A stretch of DNA of 50,371 nt from Flavobacterium frigidimaris (GTDB lineage Bacteria; Bacteroidota; Bacteroidia; Flavobacteriales; Flavobacteriaceae): contig FQWG01000028.1 in the NCBI GenBank assembly GCA_900129595.1, positions 1-50,371 on the forward strand, given 5' to 3'. Positions 47,779-50,371 of the stretch are shown piece by piece (within the stretch, counting starts at the first letter, position 1; each line of letters begins with the position of its first letter). Both the position numbers and the translations under genes were made by a program. The notes under the pieces were generated by a model that worked only from the letters and a program-made list of their open reading frames with translations, was not told the DNA's origin and did not search any database.

Positions 47779-49725
47779 TTAAACTGTAAAAACTTTTAAT
47801 GTCTTTTTTATTTCTTCGTTTACAATAGCGACAAATTCATCAATTGTAACTGTAATATTCCCTTTTCCTTCTTGTCCGTGACGACGGATCGAAATAGTTC
47901 CGTTTTTCTCCTCTTCCTCACCTACAATAAGCATAAACGGTATTTTTTGCATTTCAGCATCTCTAATTTTCTTGCCAATAGTCTCGCTTCGGTTGTCAAT
48001 TAGGGCGCGAATTTCGTGATTTTCTAGCAAATCTAAAACTTTTTTAGCATATATTTCGTATTTCTCGCTCAAAGACAAGATTATAGCCTGTTCCGGCATT
48101 AGCCAAAGTGGGAAATTTCCTGCTGTGTGTTCTAGTAAAATTGCAATGAAACGTTCCATAGATCCAAAAGGAGCTCTATGAATCATAACAGGGCGATGTA
48201 ATTCATTATCAGCACCTTTGTAAGTTAGTTCAAAACGCTCAGGAAGGTTGTAATCCACCTGAATAGTTCCCAATTGCCATTGTCTTCCTAGGGCATCTTT
48301 AACCATGAAGTCAAGCTTCGGACCGTAAAAAGCAGCCTCGCCATATTCTACTACAGTATTAAGTCCCTTGTCAGCCGCAGCATTGATAATGGCATTTTCA
48401 GCTTTTTCCCAATTTTCATCAGAACCAATATATTTATCTCTGTTTTCCTTGTCTCTTAACGAAATCTGAGCAGTAAAGTTTTCAAAACCTAATGAACCAA
48501 ATACATAAAGTACCAGATCAATTACTTTTTTAAACTCCTCGTCCAATTGTTCCGGAGTACAGAAAATATGCGCATCATCCTGAGTAAACCCTCTCACACG
48601 AGTTAAACCATGCAATTCTCCGGATTGTTCGTATCTGTATACAGTACCAAATTCAGCATAACGCTTAGGTAAATCTTTGTACGACCAAGGTCTTACATTA
48701 TAGATCTCACAGTGGTGAGGGCAGTTCATAGGTTTCAATAAAAACTCTTCGCCTTCGGCAGGAGTATGTATTGGCTGAAAACTATCAGCGCCATATTTTG
48801 CATAGTGTCCAGAAGTAACGTAAAGTTCTTTCTGACCAATATGTGGAGTAACCACTTGTTCATATCCGGCTTTCTTTTGAGCTTTTTTCAAAAATTGCTC
48901 CAAACGATCTCTAAGTGCTGCGCCTTTAGGTAACCATAAAGGTAGTCCTTGTCCAACTTTCTGAGAGAAAGCAAACAATTCAAGTTCCTTACCTAATTTA
49001 CGGTGATCACGACGTTTCGCTTCCTCTAGAAGTTCGAGATATTCAGTCAAATCTTTTTGTTTAGGGAAAGAAGTTCCGTAAACACGAGTCAACTGTTTAT
49101 TTTTTTCGTCACCTCTCCAGTATGCACCTGCAACGCTCATAATTTTAAAAGCCTTAATGATACCAGTATTCGGGATGTGTCCACCTCTGCATAAATCAGT
49201 AAAAGTAGCATGATCGCAAAAAGTAATAGTGCCGTCTTCAAGATTCGAAATCAATTCAGTCTTGTAAACGTTATCTTTATATAATTCTAAAGCATCCGCT
49301 TTGCTAACCGGACGCATTTTAAATTCATGTTTGCCTCTTGAGATCTCAAGAACGCGATCTTCGATCTTTTTAAAATCAGCATCTGTGATTTTCTGATCTT
49401 CAAAATCTACATCATAATAGAAACCGTTTGAAATTGCAGGTCCAAGAGTTAGTTTAATTCCGGGATACAATTCCTCAAGTGCTTGTGCCATGACGTGCGA
49501 AGTTGAGTGCCAGAAAGCTTTTTTACCTTCCGCATCATTCCAAGTATATAAAATAAGACTACCGTCGGTCGTCAATGGAGTTTCGGTTTCAATTGTTGTA
49601 CCATTAAAAGATGCAGAAATCACATTTCTGGCAAATCCTTCACTAATGCTTTTTGCAACCTCCATCGGAGTTATGCCTGAAGCAAACTCTCTAATTGACC
49701 CGTCGGGTAAAGTAATCTTAATCAT
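47779..49725 (-). CDS. thrS: threonyl-tRNA synthetase
   Basis: A 648-residue class II synthetase. The TGS domain (MIKITLPDGSIREFASGITPMEVAKSI) is followed by the editing domain with FWHSTSHVMAQAL and FCDHATFTDLCRGGHIPNT, zinc-site residues in LKPMNCPHHCEIY, motif 2 FGTVYRYEQSGELHGLTRVRGFTQDDAHIF, motif 3 HRAPFGSMERFIAILLEH and the anticodon-binding domain at the end. Length is normal. It heads the operon with infC, rpmI and rplT and has its own promoter at 49746-49776. Confidence 0.98.
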   Translation of the reverse strand: MIKITLPDGSIREFASGITPMEVAKSISEGFARNVISASFNGTTIETETPLTTDGSLILYTWNDAEGKKAFWHSTSHVMAQALEELYPGIKLTLGPAISNGFYYDVDFEDQKITDADFKKIEDRVLEISRGKHEFKMRPVSKADALELYKDNVYKTELISNLEDGTITFCDHATFTDLCRGGHIPNTGIIKAFKIMSVAGAYWRGDEKNKQLTRVYGTSFPKQKDLTEYLELLEEAKRRDHRKLGKELELFAFSQKVGQGLPLWLPKGAALRDRLEQFLKKAQKKAGYEQVVTPHIGQKELYVTSGHYAKYGADSFQPIHTPAEGEEFLLKPMNCPHHCEIYNVRPWSYKDLPKRYAEFGTVYRYEQSGELHGLTRVRGFTQDDAHIFCTPEQLDEEFKKVIDLVLYVFGSLGFENFTAQISLRDKENRDKYIGSDENWEKAENAIINAAADKGLNTVVEYGEAAFYGPKLDFMVKDALGRQWQLGTIQVDYNLPERFELTYKGADNELHRPVMIHRAPFGSMERFIAILLEHTAGNFPLWLMPEQAIILSLSEKYEIYAKKVLDLLENHEIRALIDNRSETIGKKIRDAEMQKIPFMLIVGEEEEKNGTISIRRHGQEGKGNITVTIDEFVAIVNEEIKKTLKVFTV

Positions 49726-49745
49726 TGTTTATAATTTTGTGAATG

Positions 49746-49776
49746 CAAATATAACGCATTACAAAAATACATACAA
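49746..49776 (-). promoter_or_regulatory. promoter of the thrS operon
   Basis: On the minus strand TTG (49774-49776), 20 nt, then TATATTTG (49746-49753), a perfect Bacteroidota promoter, 20 nt before the thrS ATG. Confidence 0.75.
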
Positions 49777-50371
49777 TATATATGTACATGTTTATGCTAT
49801 AATATATTTGAAGAATTTAGATCTTGATCTCAATGCTGGTTTTTGCTCCTATTATATATAGGAGGTAATTTGTCCTGCTAAGTTAGGTCGAAGTCTATTC
49901 GGTGTATTCTTGGGATTTGGAATTTGCGGATTTGAATAAGGAGCTATTTCCTGCTGTGCGCTGCAATCTTTTGTTTCTCCCGATAGCTATCGGGATCGGC
50001 ACAAAAGGATTTCCGCTTCCATCAGGGCTATGGCAGTTGTTTTTATAAGAAGTATATCTATATATAGGAGGAAAAGAAACTTTGTGTCTTGCTGACTGCT
50101 CAAAACCAATCAAACGAATAAAAATGAAACTTTGTGCCTTAGTGCCTTCGTGGCAAAACCGGCTAAAGCTATAAAAGCTGTTATGAAGCATTGTTGCAAA
50201 GTAATCGAAAAACCACCCAAAAAGCTGTGAAGTCTATAAAGACCGACTGTCTTGCATGGCTGGTATTGCTGAAAACACAATAGACTTCAGAAAATTCCTT
50301 AAAAGACAAAAAATGATGATGCTCTAATATTGGTGTTATCAGAGTGTTAAGAAAAAGTTTCGAAAAACATT
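49777..50371. other. intergenic tail with a dispersed repeat
   Basis: No credible gene is seen in the last 600 nt. It contains GGATTTGGAATTTGCGGATTTG-like degenerate repeats near 49914, the palindromic block at 49940-50036, and short fragments typical of flavobacterial intergenic regions (CTTTGTGCCTTAGTGCCTTCG near 50130). Open frames here have no recognisable product. Confidence 0.55.
49940..50036 (-). repeat. flavobacterial dispersed intergenic repeat, copy B, with central palindrome
   Basis: A perfect 18-nt palindrome TCCCGATAGCTATCGGGA (49978-49995) is flanked by approximate outer arms (ATCTTTTGT and ACAAAAGGAT) and by GGAGCTATTTCC. On the minus strand the block starts GATGGAAGCGGAAATCC, resembling copy A at 29112-29197. 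I recall this type of block being frequent between flavobacterial genes. Confidence 0.55.

Noticed and set aside
49895..50191. 98-codon minus-strand frame
   Set aside because: It consists of the dispersed repeat and degenerate intergenic sequence, with no credible protein features.
1..50371. CRISPR arrays or insertion sequences
   Set aside because: No regularly spaced repeats, transposase genes or IS-type terminal repeats were seen.

Overview
The window looks like a chromosomal segment of a Flavobacterium-like member of the Bacteroidota. It is AT-rich, genes have Bacteroidota-type promoters (TAnnTTTG about 20 nt from a TTG), Shine-Dalgarno sites are mostly absent, and the protein set is flavobacterial (split transketolase, TPR-histidine kinases, FKBP lipoprotein, thrS-infC-rpmI-rplT). 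It divides into an integrated conjugative element on the left and ordinary chromosome on the right.

Region 1 (1 to about 21.9 kb) is the right-hand part of an integrative conjugative element (ICE), all on the + strand. A cassette-like single gene (524-1252) between palindromic repeats comes first. Then follows a transfer operon of the CTnDOT/Bacteroidota type: a TraD-position membrane protein, a compact structured RNA (2096-2186), TraE (DUF4134), a DUF1896-like protein with a 1856-residue methyltransferase-helicase, TraF (DUF4133), TraG (VirB4 ATPase), a TraI-like periplasmic protein and two related TerB-annotated paralogues, TraJ (VirB6-like), TraK (VirB8-like), a small membrane protein, TraM (VirB10-like), TraN (VirB9-like), two tandem cytoplasmic paralogues and a small winged-helix protein. 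A terminator (20157-20177) ends this operon. A second small operon then encodes a 74-residue protein and a large serine recombinase. No relaxase or coupling protein is visible; they are probably left of the window.

The recombinase reading frame runs without a stop through the terminator and the whole antisense side of tRNA-Leu in a Lys-Lys-Leu tRNA operon. The right end of the element therefore lies at the 3' end of this operon, and the recombinase C-terminus is supplied by the target locus.

Region 2 (22.3-50.4 kb) is chromosomal: shikimate kinase, a phosphoribosyltransferase, an S4 RNA-binding protein, an FKBP lipoprotein with calcium-binding repeats, split transketolase, a ChbG/YdjC deacetylase, queuosine tgt, an LptF/G permease, an EamA transporter, accA, dnaB, a histidine kinase/response regulator pair, secreted proteins, a second signalling operon with two tandem TPR histidine kinases and a divergent response regulator, an AhpD-like protein, a Crp/Fnr regulator, and thrS-infC-rpmI-rplT, in which infC appears to start at a non-AUG codon. 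Intergenic regions carry several flavobacterial dispersed repeats and strong terminators.

The most interesting points are the structured RNA in the tra operon, the integration-dependent recombinase C-terminus, the palindrome-flanked gene cassette, and the methyltransferase-helicase gene lodged between traE and traF.
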